DNA of 64,000 nt from positions 1,240,001 through 1,304,000 of the forward strand of contig JAPTYO010000017.1 of assembly GCA_036873135.1 (NCBI GenBank). Direction: 5' to 3'. The position numbers and the translations under genes were made by a program. Position 1 is the first letter of the stretch. Every line of letters begins with the position of its first letter. Below the pieces are notes generated by a model. The model worked only from the letters and a program-made list of their open reading frames with translations, was not told the DNA's origin and ran no database searches. Positions 1 through 10,929 of the stretch are shown one piece after another. Source of the DNA: Clarkia xantiana subsp. parviflora. Its lineage: Eukaryota > Streptophyta > Magnoliopsida > Myrtales > Onagraceae.

Positions 1-317
1 CAACAATATATTTTCTCAATCTTTAAGGAAATTAATATATCACCAAATATTCTGAATTGCCTAAAATCATGCACAAAATATATCGATAATCAATGTAGCA
101 ATTTTACATGCAACAATCTAACCCTAGCCGGCCGAATTTTAGGTTACTTGTCACCGAAGAAATAAAAAATTTCGCACTAATGTGATTTGGTCGAAGCAAA
201 TTTAGGGTTTAGTGGTCAAATTTCTAGATCAAATTTTAATCTAAACATAAATCCAAAGTTCATTTTGATTAACAAAAACACGTTTTTTTTACTATAATTC
301 ATGAACACCCTTCACAG
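1..317 (-). other. Leader/internal remnant of a Ty1/copia element
   Basis: AT-rich sequence lying on the internal side (minus-strand sense) of the primer-binding site at 318-329. No reading frame worth calling is visible. It is assigned to the copia remnant only by its position next to the PBS and LTR. The window edge cuts it. Confidence 0.3.
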
Positions 318-329
318 GCTCTAATACCA
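318..329 (-). other. Primer-binding site (initiator-Met tRNA type), minus strand
   Basis: The reverse complement reads TGGTATTAGAGC, one base from the plant retroelement consensus TGGTATCAGAGC, which pairs with the 3' end of initiator tRNA-Met. It abuts the LTR-like block at 330-938 on the side expected for a minus-strand element. Confidence 0.6.
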
Positions 330-938
330 CTAATAGATTCTAGGGGATAAACAGTACGGAACATAAACACAGGTACATGCTTGGTTAACGAATTACGCTG
401 TTGAAGAGTGCACATACTTATTTTGTCGATTATGCATTCCCTAGCCCAAGATCATCACGAGGGAGTTCACGATCTGCTAGACGGTGTCCTACGGGAACTC
501 TGGTTAAGGAGCAATCCGTAGGCAATGGTTTACACATCAAAGCCTCTTCAATCCGGTTGCAGGAATGGGTCTCCGAGTTAAATTACAGAAGTAATTCGGC
601 ACCTCATATGTGTGTGTATTACTTCGGACGAACCTTTGTGTAAACAGAGAGAGGGATATCTTTTACAACAACCAAAGGGAGAGAGTGATTAACCTCGAAG
701 AAATCCCTAACACCTCCTATTTATAAGAGGAGCTGGGCAAAACTCACCTAGGGTTTTACCCCTAGTTCGTCCACACCAAGCTAGTAAAAGGGCCGAGCCA
801 ATTTGGGCCGTATATGATCTATTGGGATTTCGGCCTGACCCGAAATCCCTAATGTGACATAAACCAGTTAAACTTAAGACATTGGGCTTATATTAATGGG
901 CTCCTATTATGGCGTCCCATTTATACCAAATGCCAACA
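330..938 (-). repeat. Ty1/copia LTR, copy 1 (minus)
   Basis: One of three diverged copies of the same LTR (others about 2901-3405 and 11609-12183). Shared blocks include the 'aggcaatggt' and 'cggttgcagg' segments and a terminus ending CCAACA (minus-strand start TGTTGGCATTTGG). The PBS-side end is degenerate and no TSD was found. Unusually, internal sequence lies on both sides: PBS and leader to the left, integrase-to-RT linker directly to the right. The neighbouring element has therefore lost its RT and polypurine tract by deletion or recombination. Confidence 0.6.
718..725 (-). promoter_or_regulatory. TATA box of the copia LTR (minus)
   Basis: TATAAATA on the minus strand in the middle of LTR copy 1. 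The same motif is conserved at 11963-11970 in copy 3 and lost in copy 2. It is the expected core promoter of the minus-strand element. Confidence 0.5.
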
Positions 939-1593
939 CCCAATAGGAACAATGCTCCCACTAAGAACCAGGGCATTACTGGAACCTTCTCCTGCAACCT
1001 TTCGTGGACGACCCCTTGGTCTCAGTTTTCTACCCTCGAGATGAATTCCATGGCAACTTGGAAGAGGAACCAAGTTGGTTGTCCCACTTCCACTTTTTCC
1101 ATTAGGTTGAGGAATTATAGGATTGTCATACAACAGTTTAGCAATTGGATTATCAGGTCCAACTTAATTCGAACCATGAGCAATTGTGATCTTTGTTTTT
1201 GGATTAACTCCTCCCACTGGTTAACTATGAAAATATTCTCATTCTCATTTACCATTTCATTCACAGTTGTTTCTCCATAAATTCTCCCGCTAGAAGTAAG
1301 TTGGACATGATCATCCCTGTCCTGTTCAAGTTCTTTTACGACTTCGTTCGTGTTGATATCACCAAACTTAGGAAATCCATCATGAATAAACGTAACATCC
1401 CTGGACTCATGTTCGACCACGCCACAATTTTCTTGAGCCGCCACAAACACGTATCACTAAGAGTTCTCCGAGTATCTTATAAAGATACTTTTCAATCCTC
1501 TAGGTCCCTACTTGCCGAATAAGATGTCGTTCTGATGCGTGTATGCTGTGCAACCCAAGGTCACAGCCTTGTAAGATCCATCTCTTTACCTGT
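939..1593 (-). pseudogene. Ty1/copia pol fragment: integrase-to-RT linker, degenerate
   Basis: Minus-strand frames contain the acidic and proline-rich linker between integrase and reverse transcriptase, including the RPRGRPRK basic motif near 1000-1040. The same motif occurs in the second copia copy near 4920-4960. Several frame breaks are present. The segment joins LTR copy 1 directly at 938/939, so the whole RT/RNase H part is missing. Assignment rests on similarity to the second copy in this window and on order relative to the integrase at 1594-2000. Confidence 0.6.
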
Positions 1594-2000
1594 TCACAAC
1601 TCATATGGTGTCGTGTCCACCAATTTTGTAGGTACACAGTTTACTACACGAGTAGCAATCAACAACGCATCACCCCAAAAGGAGATTAGAAGTTTTACTT
1701 GCGACATCATGGTTCTTACCATGTCCAAGAGTGTACGATTACGACGCTCCGCCACACCGTTCTGTTGTGGCGTGTAAGGGATCGTCGTTTGATGGACAAT
1801 CCCCATTTCATTACATAACTTATCAAAATCATTTGAGAGGTATTCACCACCTCTGTCAGTGCTCAAGGGTTTCATCTTACGCTCCAGCTAATTCTCGACA
1901 AGATTGACATAGCTCTTAATGCAGTCAATAGCTTCGGATTTACGAGTAATCAGATGAGTAAATCCATAACGGGTAAAGTCATTAATGAAACTTATTTTGA
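1594..2000 (-). pseudogene. Ty1/copia integrase core fragment
   Basis: The minus-strand frame at 1594-1875 encodes a typical copia integrase core: a TDRGGEYLSN motif with the second catalytic Asp, then TPQQNGVAERRNRTLLDM with the catalytic Glu, followed by the conserved TTPYEL region. Coding similarity continues in another frame to about 2000, where it matches the second copia copy near 5780-5890. The N-terminal zinc finger and first Asp are not intact. This would be the DNA-joining enzyme of a retrotransposon; here it is a decayed fragment. Confidence 0.85.
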
Positions 2001-2900
2001 GCTTCAAAATCATATATATTTCCATTAAATTTGTACTTCGAATCGATGTGTTCTGATTTCACATGGAAACCATTTGCTGCGCGCGCGACACATAGGTGTT
2101 ACCCTAAGTGTAATCGTTTCGTTTCCACAATTTAAGTCATTGGTTTCATTCATGTTCGGCGTTACGATATCAATAATATTCATGGAGTACTAACAAATAA
2201 GGAATCTAAAACGTTCGATCTAGTTACGCAATTGATCGGTTACTAATGATGATAGAAAGTGTTTATTGTTTCTTTCATTTGACCTGATCGAAAATTTGGT
2301 TCTAATCCCTATTACCGGATATTGTTCGGGTCAGTCCTTTTGACCGGGTTAATGGATTGATAATTAAATTGCACTTCGAATCAAATTTTATTCAATCTCA
2401 ATGACAATCACTTTATTCAATAATCTGAAACTTGAACAACCAAAATCATTAATTAAAATGACTAATGAAAGATAAAACAACAATAATAAGGTCTTGATCA
2501 TAATGCAGCAACATCGAGAGAGAAGATAGTCGAGAACTCCGAGCCCTGACGAACACCGCACCTGAAAAAAAAAATTCACGAGGGAATCACGTCAGATGAT
2601 CTGTGTCTGAATAAAACCTTTTACAACTTTATATGCATGAAAAACTAGGCGTACCCGAGACGCGCTTTATCAACGTTGTTGTGACTCACCAGATTTTTGT
2701 TTAGGACCTATGTGGTCCGGTTCTCTCCATGATATACGAAACTCATGGTTGACTTCCCTCGATATCCTATGGTGATATGTGAAGGTGTTTTCCCTTTTGC
2801 CCTGGTTACTACCTTTGAATAGACTCATAATATACTTAATTGACAATTAAGTAACTGAAGGATATATGGGGATAGTTATTACGGACAAGACACACGTGTA
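2001..2900. other. No gene recognised
   Basis: About 0.9 kb of AT-rich sequence between the copia integrase fragment and LTR copy 2. Only short spurious frames are present (for example a 63-codon minus-strand frame at 2388-2579). Probably decayed transposon sequence, but nothing specific can be supported. Confidence 0.4.
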
Positions 2901-3405
2901 CATGTCAGGAAACTAATTTCGCAACAGAATAGGGACACATACCATTTTCTCCTTTGCCGTAGTCCCAAGATCTTCTGGGAGTTCGCGGTAAACCGGCCGG
3001 ATCCTATAGTGATTCTTGTTAAGGAATCGCCAACGGGGATTGGTCTCCAAAACAAAGCCTCTTGTCGATTCCTTAGGTGATGGATCTCTGAGGTAATTGC
3101 TAAAAGCTATTTGGCAACACTTCCTCTAGGTTTTGGCCGAACCTATGCTTTAGGGAGAAGGAATTTCTTTTGTCTCAACACTAAGGAGAAGAAAGTAATT
3201 TTCTGATTAACCCTAAAGAAATCCTGACACCCTCTATTAGTTTCGGCCGTCCTACTAGTAAAGGGGAGGCCCAATTTTGGGCCTCTAATGTCAATTGGGA
3301 TTTCAGGCGCCCTAAAATCCCTAATGTTACATTGCCCAATTACTTAGGTGTTGGGCTTATATTAAATGACTCATATTACGGCGGCTCATTCACCAAATGC
3401 CAACA
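2901..3405 (-). repeat. Ty1/copia 3' LTR, copy 2 (minus)
   Basis: Diverged copy of the LTR at 330-938 and 11609-12183. It ends ...CCAAATGCCAACA, giving a minus-strand LTR start TGTTGGCATTTGG, and is preceded in minus sense by a purine-rich tract. That makes it the 3' LTR of the pol remnant at 3421-7171. The left boundary is uncertain by tens of bases. Confidence 0.55.
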
Positions 3406-3420
3406 GCTCCCACTCCCCGG
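3406..3420 (-). other. Polypurine tract of copia copy 2 (minus)
   Basis: On the minus strand a purine-rich tract (GGGGAGTGGGAGC) directly precedes the LTR start TGTTGG. This is the normal position for plus-strand priming. The same arrangement is at 12184-12197. Confidence 0.55.
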
Positions 3421-4205
3421 AATGATAGGGTTCGTGTTAATATGTTGTCGACCAACACATCAACATTTGTTCTTCTATCCATTCCCTGCTTCGGAATAAT
3501 TCATACAAGGTTTTTCGTGCGACCAGCAGACACATTGGACATCGTGCTACTCACCGGTTAAGAGTATTGCAGCGTCCGCGTAACGTTGATTCCCAACATG
3601 TAAACATATATGTGCCACGCTGTATCCCTGGTCAACAGTTATTCTCCAATTGCCTAGATTCCACATAGGAACACTTCGCCAAGGCATCCGCACAAGTATT
3701 CACAACATTCAACTAACATCCGGTTGGTGGCCACTTAGTGAATACAATAGGCGGAGAATTACAGGTGAGCTTGACCATCTTCATCGCTCATACCCTTAGT
3801 CAAACTCAACCGGTTCCCAAAACGTGGTCACTAGGCCTATTTGTTCAGCACTGTGTTTGTACGCCTGGAAGCGACCACTGAGTTTGACTGGGAAGCGAAG
3901 CTGTTTGCGCTCATCCGAATCACGAGGATTCTACCTAGCATAACCGAGTTTGATCCCGTGGTCGAACGTGGCACGCGCAGTATGAAGTGCGCGTCGATAG
4001 CATAACCTGAACTTATATATTGTGGGGAGTAAGAAATGTAATACGCTATAGAAGATTTCCATCTGACCCAGAATGTGGTTTTCGATGAACCGAGTTCATC
4101 ACGTGGATGATAAGACCGCGATGAACTCAGAGGAGACGTACAACGTCAAGATAACGTACTTAGACCTAGAGGTCTAAGTGTACACGTAGGGATTATCGTG
4201 AAGAT
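3421..4205 (-). pseudogene. Decayed 3' end of copia pol (RT/RNase H region)
   Basis: Lies between recognisable RT fragments (4206-4721) and the polypurine tract, so by order it should hold the end of RT, RNase H and the 3' UTR. No continuous frame remains. The part next to the PPT (3423-3640) is clearly similar to 12198-12450, the same region of another copy. Confidence 0.45.
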
Positions 4206-4721
4206 TCACGAATCTGTTGCCAACGATTTCATCGTGGAACCTGCGGCACCATTGTCGAGATGATTGTTTAAGCCCATAGATCGACCTTTGGAGTTTACAA
4301 ACTTACATTCGTTTCCAGGGGTAACGAAACCCTCTGGTTGCTCCATATAGATCTCTTCCTCCATGTTTCCAGGGAGGAACGCGGTCTTATCATCCATTTG
4401 GTGCAGCTCCAGATCAAGGCTCGCAACCATGGCCAAAATAGCTCAGACTATGGTGTAACGCACAGTCGGTGAGTATGTCTCATCAAATTTCACTCCGTGG
4501 AGTTGGGTATATCCTTTCGTAACCATTCGAGCTTCTTATCGCCTAACGTTTCCATCAGCAGTGAGATTCAATTTCGGAACCCATTTAGCCCCTATTGCTA
4601 TGCGGTTAGTAAGCAAATCAACTAACGGCCACACCGAATTAGCATTCATAGAGGCGATCATTTCCTCCATTGCTTTCCTCCATTCCTTCGCTTCAGGTCC
4701 ATCCAATGCTTCTTTAAACAT
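4206..4721 (-). pseudogene. Ty1/copia reverse transcriptase fragments
   Basis: Two minus-strand frames. 4536-4721 carries the start of the RVT_2 domain (EWRKAMEEMIASMNANSVW, then IGAKWVPKL). 4206-4436 carries the next conserved block (HQMDDKTAFLPGNMEEEIYM), which resembles the usual QMDVKTAFLNG motif including the first catalytic Asp. Beyond that the frame is lost. Function would be reverse transcription of element RNA; this copy is dead. Confidence 0.85.
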
Positions 4722-4736
4722 AACTGGTTCATCAAC

Positions 4737-5364
4737 TTAAGTCAGAGTGAACAATTCACCCTTATCGATGGGATACTTCTTAAAAGAAGTTTGGTGCCTT
4801 TGACTACGTCTAAGCTCAATATTCCCACCTAGAATTTGAACTACACTCCCACTAGGAACAATGCTCCCACTCAGAACAATACTCACACTGGGAACAAGGG
4901 CGGTGCTTGAACCTTCACCAACAAATTTTCTTGGACGGCCTCTTGGTCTCGGGATTCTACCTCCGAGATGTATTCCAGGGTTACTAGGACCAGTAACCAA
5001 GTTAGTCGTCCCACTCCCACTGGTATTATAGGATTCTCATCCTGGGGTTCAGCAACGTGATGATCAGGTTCTACTTGATTCGCACCTACATCAACAGTTA
5101 TTTGCGTGGTCGGATTGCCTCCCCACTGGATTTATTTTGAAAATGCCTCCATTTTAATTTACGTTGTTCACTGGTGTCGCCGCATCAAATCTCCCACTCG
5201 AAGTAAGTGGGACCTGAACATCATCATCCTGTTCTAGTTCAAAAAAAACTTCATTCGTTTTGATGTTCCCAAGCGCTGAAAATTCGTCCTCAAGGAACGT
5301 AACGTCTCTGGACTCATGTTCGACCACACCACCGTTGTCCTAAGCCGCGAAAAACATGTATCCC
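4737..5364 (-). pseudogene. Ty1/copia integrase-to-RT linker, second copy
   Basis: The minus-strand frame 4737-5000 holds the RPRGRPRKFVGEGSS motif, followed by short valine-serine repeats and a basic, acidic tail; the remaining linker to 5364 is frame-broken. It is the counterpart of 939-1593, and the order relative to RT and integrase is correct for a minus-strand copia element. Confidence 0.6.
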
Positions 5365-6168
5365 TTAAGAGTTCTCGGAGTACCTTATAAAGACACTATT
5401 CAGTCCTCTAGGTCTCAACTTGCCGAATCGGCTGTCGGTCTGATGCGTGTAAGCTGCGCACCCCCAAGGTCGTAGCCTGGTAAGATCCATCTCTTTACCA
5501 GTCCACAGCTCATATGGTGTCGTGACCACCGATTTTGTAGGAACAAGGTTTACTACATGAGTGGCGGTCTTCAACGCATCATCCCAGAAGGATATTGGAA
5601 GTTAAGCTCGCGGCATCATGGTTCTAACCATGTCCAGGAGTGTATGATTACATCGTTCTGCCACACCTTTCTGTTGTGGCGTGTTTGGGATCGTCGTATG
5701 ACGGATAATCCCTCTTTCATCGCATAACTTATTGAACTCATTAGAGAGATATTCTCCACCTCTATTAGTACGTAAGGTTTTGACCTTTCGCTCATGTTGA
5801 TTCTCTACGAGGTTGAGAAATCTTTTGAAGCATTCAATGGCCTCTGATTTACGAGAAATCAAATGAGTAAACACGAAACGGGTAAAGTCATCAATGAAAG
5901 TTACGAAGTAACGTTTACCACCCCTAGCGTTGACATTAATAGGTCAACATACGTCGGAATGTATTAAATGCAATGGGTACTCGGCTCGTAGTGATTCGCC
6001 GAATGGTTTGCGGGTGGACTTTCCGGCTAGACAATCCTCACAAGTGGTTTTCACCACGTGAGTTGCTCCAGGCAGAAGCCCTCTACGAGCTAGAGTCTGT
6101 ACTCTGTCATAGCATATATGTCACAACCTCTCATGCAATCTGGACGCATCAGTCTCTGCATCCCTAGA
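5365..6168 (-). pseudogene. Ty1/copia integrase, decayed
   Basis: Frames at 5365-5574 (TTPYELWTGKEMDL and the GCAAYTHQ region) and 5602-5874 (TNRGGEYLSN with catalytic Asp, TPQQKGVAERCNHTLLDM with catalytic Glu). Just upstream, around 5880-5915, the minus strand reads a YFVTFIDDFTRF-like block holding the first catalytic Asp. All three acidic positions are therefore recognisable, but the frame is broken several times. DNA-integration enzyme remnant of the copia element. Confidence 0.85.
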
Positions 6169-6639
6169 TCATACAGAATACATTTTATTTGAATTCTCAT
6201 GTCCATTCATATCCATAACGATGAGACCATTAGAGGAAATTGCATGTTCATAAAAGACATTGCCTTTATTTATACGAATGAGGGAATTCTCAAATGATAA
6301 AGTGAATCCATTATCCATAAGAGAAGTAACAGAAACAACATTCCTTCGAATTTTACGAGGAAAAATGACATTTTCTAGGAGTAAAGTCCTGTCATTCCGC
6401 ATAGACAATTTGATGTTCCCTACTCTTTCGACAGCAACTTGAGAGTTGTCGCCAATGCATATCCTCTTAGAATTCTTTGGCATTCGTCGGAACATGGCAA
6501 ACAATCCTTTGTCATTGGTTATGTGGTCCGTCGCACCTGAATCAAGAATCCAAGAAGGAATTGAATCAGTTAACATTACAGATGACGAAACTAATACTTC
6601 CATAATATATCCAACGTCGCATACCTTGACAGCATGCAA
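6169..6639 (-). pseudogene. Ty1/copia protease and pre-integrase domain
   Basis: A 156-codon minus-strand frame. Near residue 30 it has WILDSGATDHIT, the aspartic-protease active site (DSGA) of copia elements, followed by the typical CIGDNSQVAVERVG segment and the start of the GAG-pre-integrase domain. The protein would release mature Gag and Pol from the precursor. Here it is an isolated fragment between a frame-broken gag remnant and the integrase remnant. Confidence 0.85.
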
Positions 6640-6734
6640 TTTTCTAGGACCAGCTCCGTCACTGATACGGTGAGGGCTGGAGTCCCTGCAAATTATCTCC
6701 GATTTTACTGGAGATTTCCTTGTTTAAACTTTGT

Positions 6735-7171
6735 TTACGTTTTACTGTAAATAGCTTGTTTTTTGTTCCCCATGTTCCTCAATTTCCTCTTCTTCCCAGC
6801 TGGTTGTCCTGGCATTTTGGTTTCTCTCGTAACCGTAGCTAATCGAGTCTCTTCCATCTCGATTAATTTCAGTACAAATGCAAGATCCAACATGGAACCA
6901 CCGACAATCAGGAGAGTCATGGTTGCTCGCCAGAACTTCTGGAGAATCCCGATTATAGCTTGAATTTTGTCCCATTCAGCTATCTAACTATCATCCTCAA
7001 GTGGTTTGATCATGCTGAGGAGTTGGAATACTTTCTCAAGTAGACTAATGTAGTTACTCTTCAGACATTCGTCCAAAGAGGGTATTAGAGGGTGCAGTAA
7101 AACTGTTATGTCGTTTCTGTATTTCAGGAACAGTGCATCCCAAATGACCTTTGTAACCGTAACATCCATAT
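6735..7171 (-). pseudogene. Probable copia gag remnant
   Basis: Three overlapping, frame-shifted minus-strand stretches (6735-6920, 6742-6975, 6984 to about 7171) upstream of the protease in the element's sense. The short basic tail (PAGKKRK) and position suggest the C-terminal part of Gag. No clear zinc knuckle survives. The remnant is cut at 7171 by the LTR of family D. Assignment is mostly positional. Confidence 0.45.
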
Positions 7172-7774
7172 TAATATGATTCTCGCCGATGTGAGACAAA
7201 AACCCTAGCAAGTAGATGTCGTTGGACCGTTTCTACTTCAAGTATGGGTGGATAACTTCGAATCGTTGCTTAGGGAAGCAAGAGCCTTGGTACGATGATG
7301 ACGCCACAATCAAGGATGGAAGACTTGATCGATAAGTCTGAGTCGAACACCACAGAACAATCTGATAAGTTTGGTAGTTCTCAAAGAACCAAGAGAAGAA
7401 AATTCCTCAGCAAAAAAACTGAATTCAAACTTAAAAATTCTGCCAACTCTTAAGGTGGCTATTTAAAGGCTGCAAACTAACCCTAAAGACACCTAGAATG
7501 GACTAAAAGAAACCCTAATGGACTTATCTAATTAGGCTTGGTGTTTTTTCAGCCCATCAGACCCTTAAATGACTTAATTAAACTAACCCAAATAATACAC
7601 CCATGTTCTAAACGCCCAACACATAAAGTTCAGCTTATTAGTTGTTGAAAAGCACTTCAACAAACTAAACACACTTAATAGAAATAACATAAGTCTAGGG
7701 GAGTGTCTTTGATCTTTTTGTCTTGTTTATCCGTCCCTCTTCAACTCATGTTCGCCTTGGGGATGCTCACAGCA
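7172..7774 (-). repeat. Family D LTR (minus), left arm of an inverted LTR pair
   Basis: Similar over its length to the D LTRs at 12617-13206 and 14397-15000: same inner blocks ('gacaaaaaccctagcaag', 'tgttcgccttggggatgc') and an equivalent end. It interrupts the copia gag remnant. About 80 bp further on, the same LTR occurs in opposite orientation (7856-8401). Confidence 0.7.
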
Positions 7775-7855
7775 TTAGATTTCCCTTTTCACCGGAAGGC
7801 AATATTATATTCTCGAGGCAAGATTTAGGACGAATCTTCTTGAACAAGGAGAAAA
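7775..7855 (+). other. Family D internal 3' end between inverted LTRs
   Basis: Reverse complement of the internal sequence that borders the D LTR at about 13207-13285 (the 'ccggaaggc' and 'cgaggcaagatt' blocks). It belongs with the + strand LTR that follows and forms the short spacer of the inverted LTR pair. Confidence 0.6.
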
Positions 7856-8401
7856 TGATGTAAGCAGCCCCAAGGCAAACATGAGTTGAATAGGGACGAA
7901 TAAACTAGACAAGAAGATCAAAGACAGTCTCCAAGATTTATGTTATTTTTAGTCATGTTTTTATTATGATGAAGTGTTTTTCAACAATTAATCAGCTGGA
8001 CTTATTTGCTGGGTGTTTGCCAATGGGTCAATTATTTGGGTTAGTTTAATTAAGTCATTTAAGGGTCTAATGGGCTGAAAAACACCAAGCCTCATTAGAT
8101 AAGTCAATTAGGGTTTCTTTTAGTCCAGTCTAGGTGTCATTAGGTTTAGTTTGCAGCCTTTAAATAGCCACTTTAAGAGTTGGCCGCAATTTTCAACCAA
8201 GTTTGAATTCAGCTTTTGAGATGAGTGTTTCTTCTCCTTACGAACTTATCAAGACTCCCTTGTGGCGTTCAACCCCAACTTATCAAACGGATCTCCATCC
8301 CCTTTTGTGGCGTGTTTGACATACCCCCTAAACCTGAATTGGAAATGATCTGTGACATCGATTCGATTGAATTCCATTAACACGAAGGAAGAATCACATC
8401 A
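7856..8401 (+). repeat. Family D LTR (plus), right arm of the inverted pair
   Basis: Starts TGATGTAAGCAGCC and ends GAATCACATCA, matching the termini of the D LTR read on the opposite strand. The 3' half is more diverged than the other copies. With 7172-7774 it forms an inverted repeat of roughly 550 bp per arm. Confidence 0.65.
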
Positions 8402-8870
8402 GCAATAAACCCATCCTAATAAGAAATGATGAGGTGGCGAACAGCTTAGTACCGACTTGAAAGAAACTTATCATAATAAGGAATGGTGAGGCGGCGACCT
8501 GCTTAACACCACGATAGAAGAAAACCTACTCTTTTAAGTAAAAGTGAGGTGGCAACCTAGTTATCACCTACTTGGCACCGCCACAAAAGCGAACCCTCTG
8601 AGGCAAGTAACGCCGCCATAGAGTCAGTTTCAAACCTCTATAAATAGTAAGAACTTTATATTTATTTACAAGATTTGTACTTTCAATAAACTTATACTAA
8701 TTTAAGTTTCGAAGTTGAATCAGGGGAACAACCCCACCTTTTCCAGGTCTTGCTAGAGAGTAGCCTCGCCAGAAGAATAAGCTACCCCACAAAGCTTCCA
8801 ATTTCTGAGAGACACCAAGGCAAACGGCCAGAAGATCCTCGCCCAGGCAAATCCAAACCATCAACATCCA
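8402..8870 (+). repeat. 5' LTR remnant of gypsy family E
   Basis: Ends a few bases before a TGGCGCC primer site and contains a TATA box. The first part holds roughly 60-bp imperfect repeats (the 'aatgatgaggtggcga' and 'aatggtgaggcggcga' units, 8411-8560). The true left end is unclear because the block abuts the family D LTR, and no matching 3' LTR was found. Confidence 0.5.
8639..8646 (+). promoter_or_regulatory. TATA box in the family E LTR
   Basis: TATAAATA, about 240 bp upstream of the primer-binding site, in the position expected for the LTR core promoter. Confidence 0.5.
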
Positions 8871-8875
8871 ACCTT

Positions 8876-8893
8876 TGGCGCCGTCTGTGGGAA
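8876..8893 (+). other. Primer-binding site of element E
   Basis: TGGCGCCGTCTGTGGGAA, identical to the primer site of element A at 24800-24817. The TGGCGCC start pairs with a tRNA 3' acceptor end; I do not assign the tRNA species. Confidence 0.7.
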
Positions 8894-8908
8894 ACAGATC
8901 GAAAAGTC

Positions 8909-9840
8909 ATGGCACCAGTAAAGAATAAAGCTGTAAAAACAACGGTTGTAGTAGAAGATGATTATACTATCGGTAGTGAGGAATGTAGATCCAAGAAAGG
9001 AGCTGGAAAAGGAGATGAAAAGGGAGCTACCCCGGTAAGCTAATGGAGTGGCCAATAGAACACAACCATATTTGTCCGCGCCACCCACAGTGGTTAGGGC
9101 AACACCGACTGCCCAAACCTTACCATCAGAGGTACTGGAAGCCTTCACCGCTTTTTGGAATCAAGATCAGGCTGGGGTGGTCCCACCACCAAAATAACTC
9201 ACTCCTTGGCATCACACTTGGAAGCAGCAGCTTCCAGTGTTAAGACATAGGAAAAAGACATCCCGCTCCAGCCATAGCCAAAAGAACAGCTTTGAAAAAT
9301 CAACTAGGTGATAAGGAGGAACATGTACTGTTTACACTACCAAGTAGAGGAACTCTTGGAGAAGAGAAAGAGAGGGGAGGGAAATCTACAGGTGGCTAGA
9401 GATCAAACCTCCCATCCCTTCTGGAAAAGATTATTGTCTATTAGAGTACCACCTGAGGTCTTCGCCTTCAAGATTGACCCATACACTGGAGAAGGGCACC
9501 CGGTGAAGCACATCAGCAAATATAATTCCTCCTTGCTAGAAGAGGCGCCGACGACGACCACTATATTGTACTCTTTCCGAAGACTCTATCCGAAGAGGCC
9601 TCCTCGTGTTTTTTATGGGTTGCCAAGCAACTCTATAGTTTGGAGGAGCTGAAAGCAAGGATCAGAGATAGACATATTAATCAAAGGCAATGCCTGAAGA
9701 ACATAAAGTACCTTGATAATATAATTTAAGGCCCTAGCGAGACCCTAGCTGATTACTTCAACATGTTCCATATGATCCTCTTACAATTAGAGGAGGATGT
9801 AACAAATGGTGAAGTTTGCTGATCTTTTTTAGGGTCATTG
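8909..9840 (+). pseudogene. Gag remnant of gypsy element E
   Basis: A first ATG lies 16 bp after the primer site and opens a 44-codon frame that stops at 9043. Gag-like sequence then continues in shifting frames: a KIDPYTGEGHPVKHI block near 9470-9520 (the usual 'YdGtgDPveHl' Gag motif), a FYGLPSNSI block near 9615, and an ETLADYFNMF block near 9740 (the usual 'ESLrdYv.RF'). At least three frame breaks and a stop are present. This would be the capsid part of a Ty3/gypsy polyprotein; it is non-functional. Confidence 0.7.
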
Positions 9841-10800
9841 GACCCCAAAGCATATTTTTAAGAAACAGTACGGTGACTAAGCCGATAAGAAAGGTAGAAC
9901 TCCTAGCGTCAATGATAAAACGTTACATCGACATAGAAAAATCCTGGGAATATATACCCCAGGCGCCAGAGATCATTAACAAAAATGTTGAGAAGAAAGA
10001 TGAATTTCCACGTCCCCCAAGAAAATAGACAAGAGGAAAGACAGGAGGGGACGATAAAAGAATACGCCTAGAAAAGAATCTAGGCGAGAGTATGATGATA
10101 ACCTTACTCCCCTCACTCATATCATCTCGGTTTGTCTTCCAAGAAATGGAAAAACCAAATTAGTTGACCCGCCACCAGCGAGAAGAACGACGATGGGTCA
10201 ACAAATAGATTCTTACTGCTATGCTCTTCGAGAATATATAGAAGCACTTATTTTCAGAGGAAAACTCCGGAAATTCGTGGCAAAATAAAAACTGCAAAGA
10301 CAAATAAATAGAGGCCCCAGGCAACGTTCGCCATCTCCGTCGCCTAACAATCCAATTCCTTCCAGAAGATGGACAGTAAATGTGATAACATGAGGATTCG
10401 CCTCGGGAGGAGAAACAAGTGCCACTGGAGAGGTATACACCACTCAAATCTCTATATATGTCCTATTGGGAAGCCTTCACAAATATAGGATATATAAAGA
10501 AATAATTGTAGAAGGTCGACTTTCCCTTGGTGGGATTCGCAGGAAGGACCACTTATTCAAAGGGAGCGATACGACTCCGTTAGGCACATGAAAGAAGGCG
10601 CTAAAGATCAACATATTATTTGTGATAGTAGATGGCGCTGCCGCCTAAAATGTCGTCATTGGAATAACAAAACTCAATCCATATAAATTGTTTCCTCAAC
10701 TCCTCATCAAGTCATGCGGTTCCCAACTCCTCATGAAATAGGAGAAGTTAGGGGGATCAGACTATAGCTAGGCGTTTCTATGCCAATTCTATGCGACAAC
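9841..10800 (+). pseudogene. Gag C-terminus and protease remnant of element E
   Basis: Fragments keep the order seen in element A: a Gag tail (about 9880-10030), a decayed zinc-motif region followed by ALIFRGKLRKFVAK (about 10230-10290, compare the KLIQRGKLKEFVG region in A), a VNVIT-GFASGGET block near 10380 (compare INVIHGGFAAGGDT), and a VIVDGAAA-NVVIGITKLNP block near 10630 (end of the protease region). Sequence similarity stops near 10800, so RT, RNase H and integrase are absent. Confidence 0.65.
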
Positions 10801-10929
10801 CCAAATTAAATATCTACGTTTTTTCTTTATCCTTGTACTACTAATGTCTCATTTTATGATTTTTATGTAAAGATCAGGAATATCAATATATATTACCTTT
10901 TGAAGTCCAGAAAACATCTAAATCCATTA

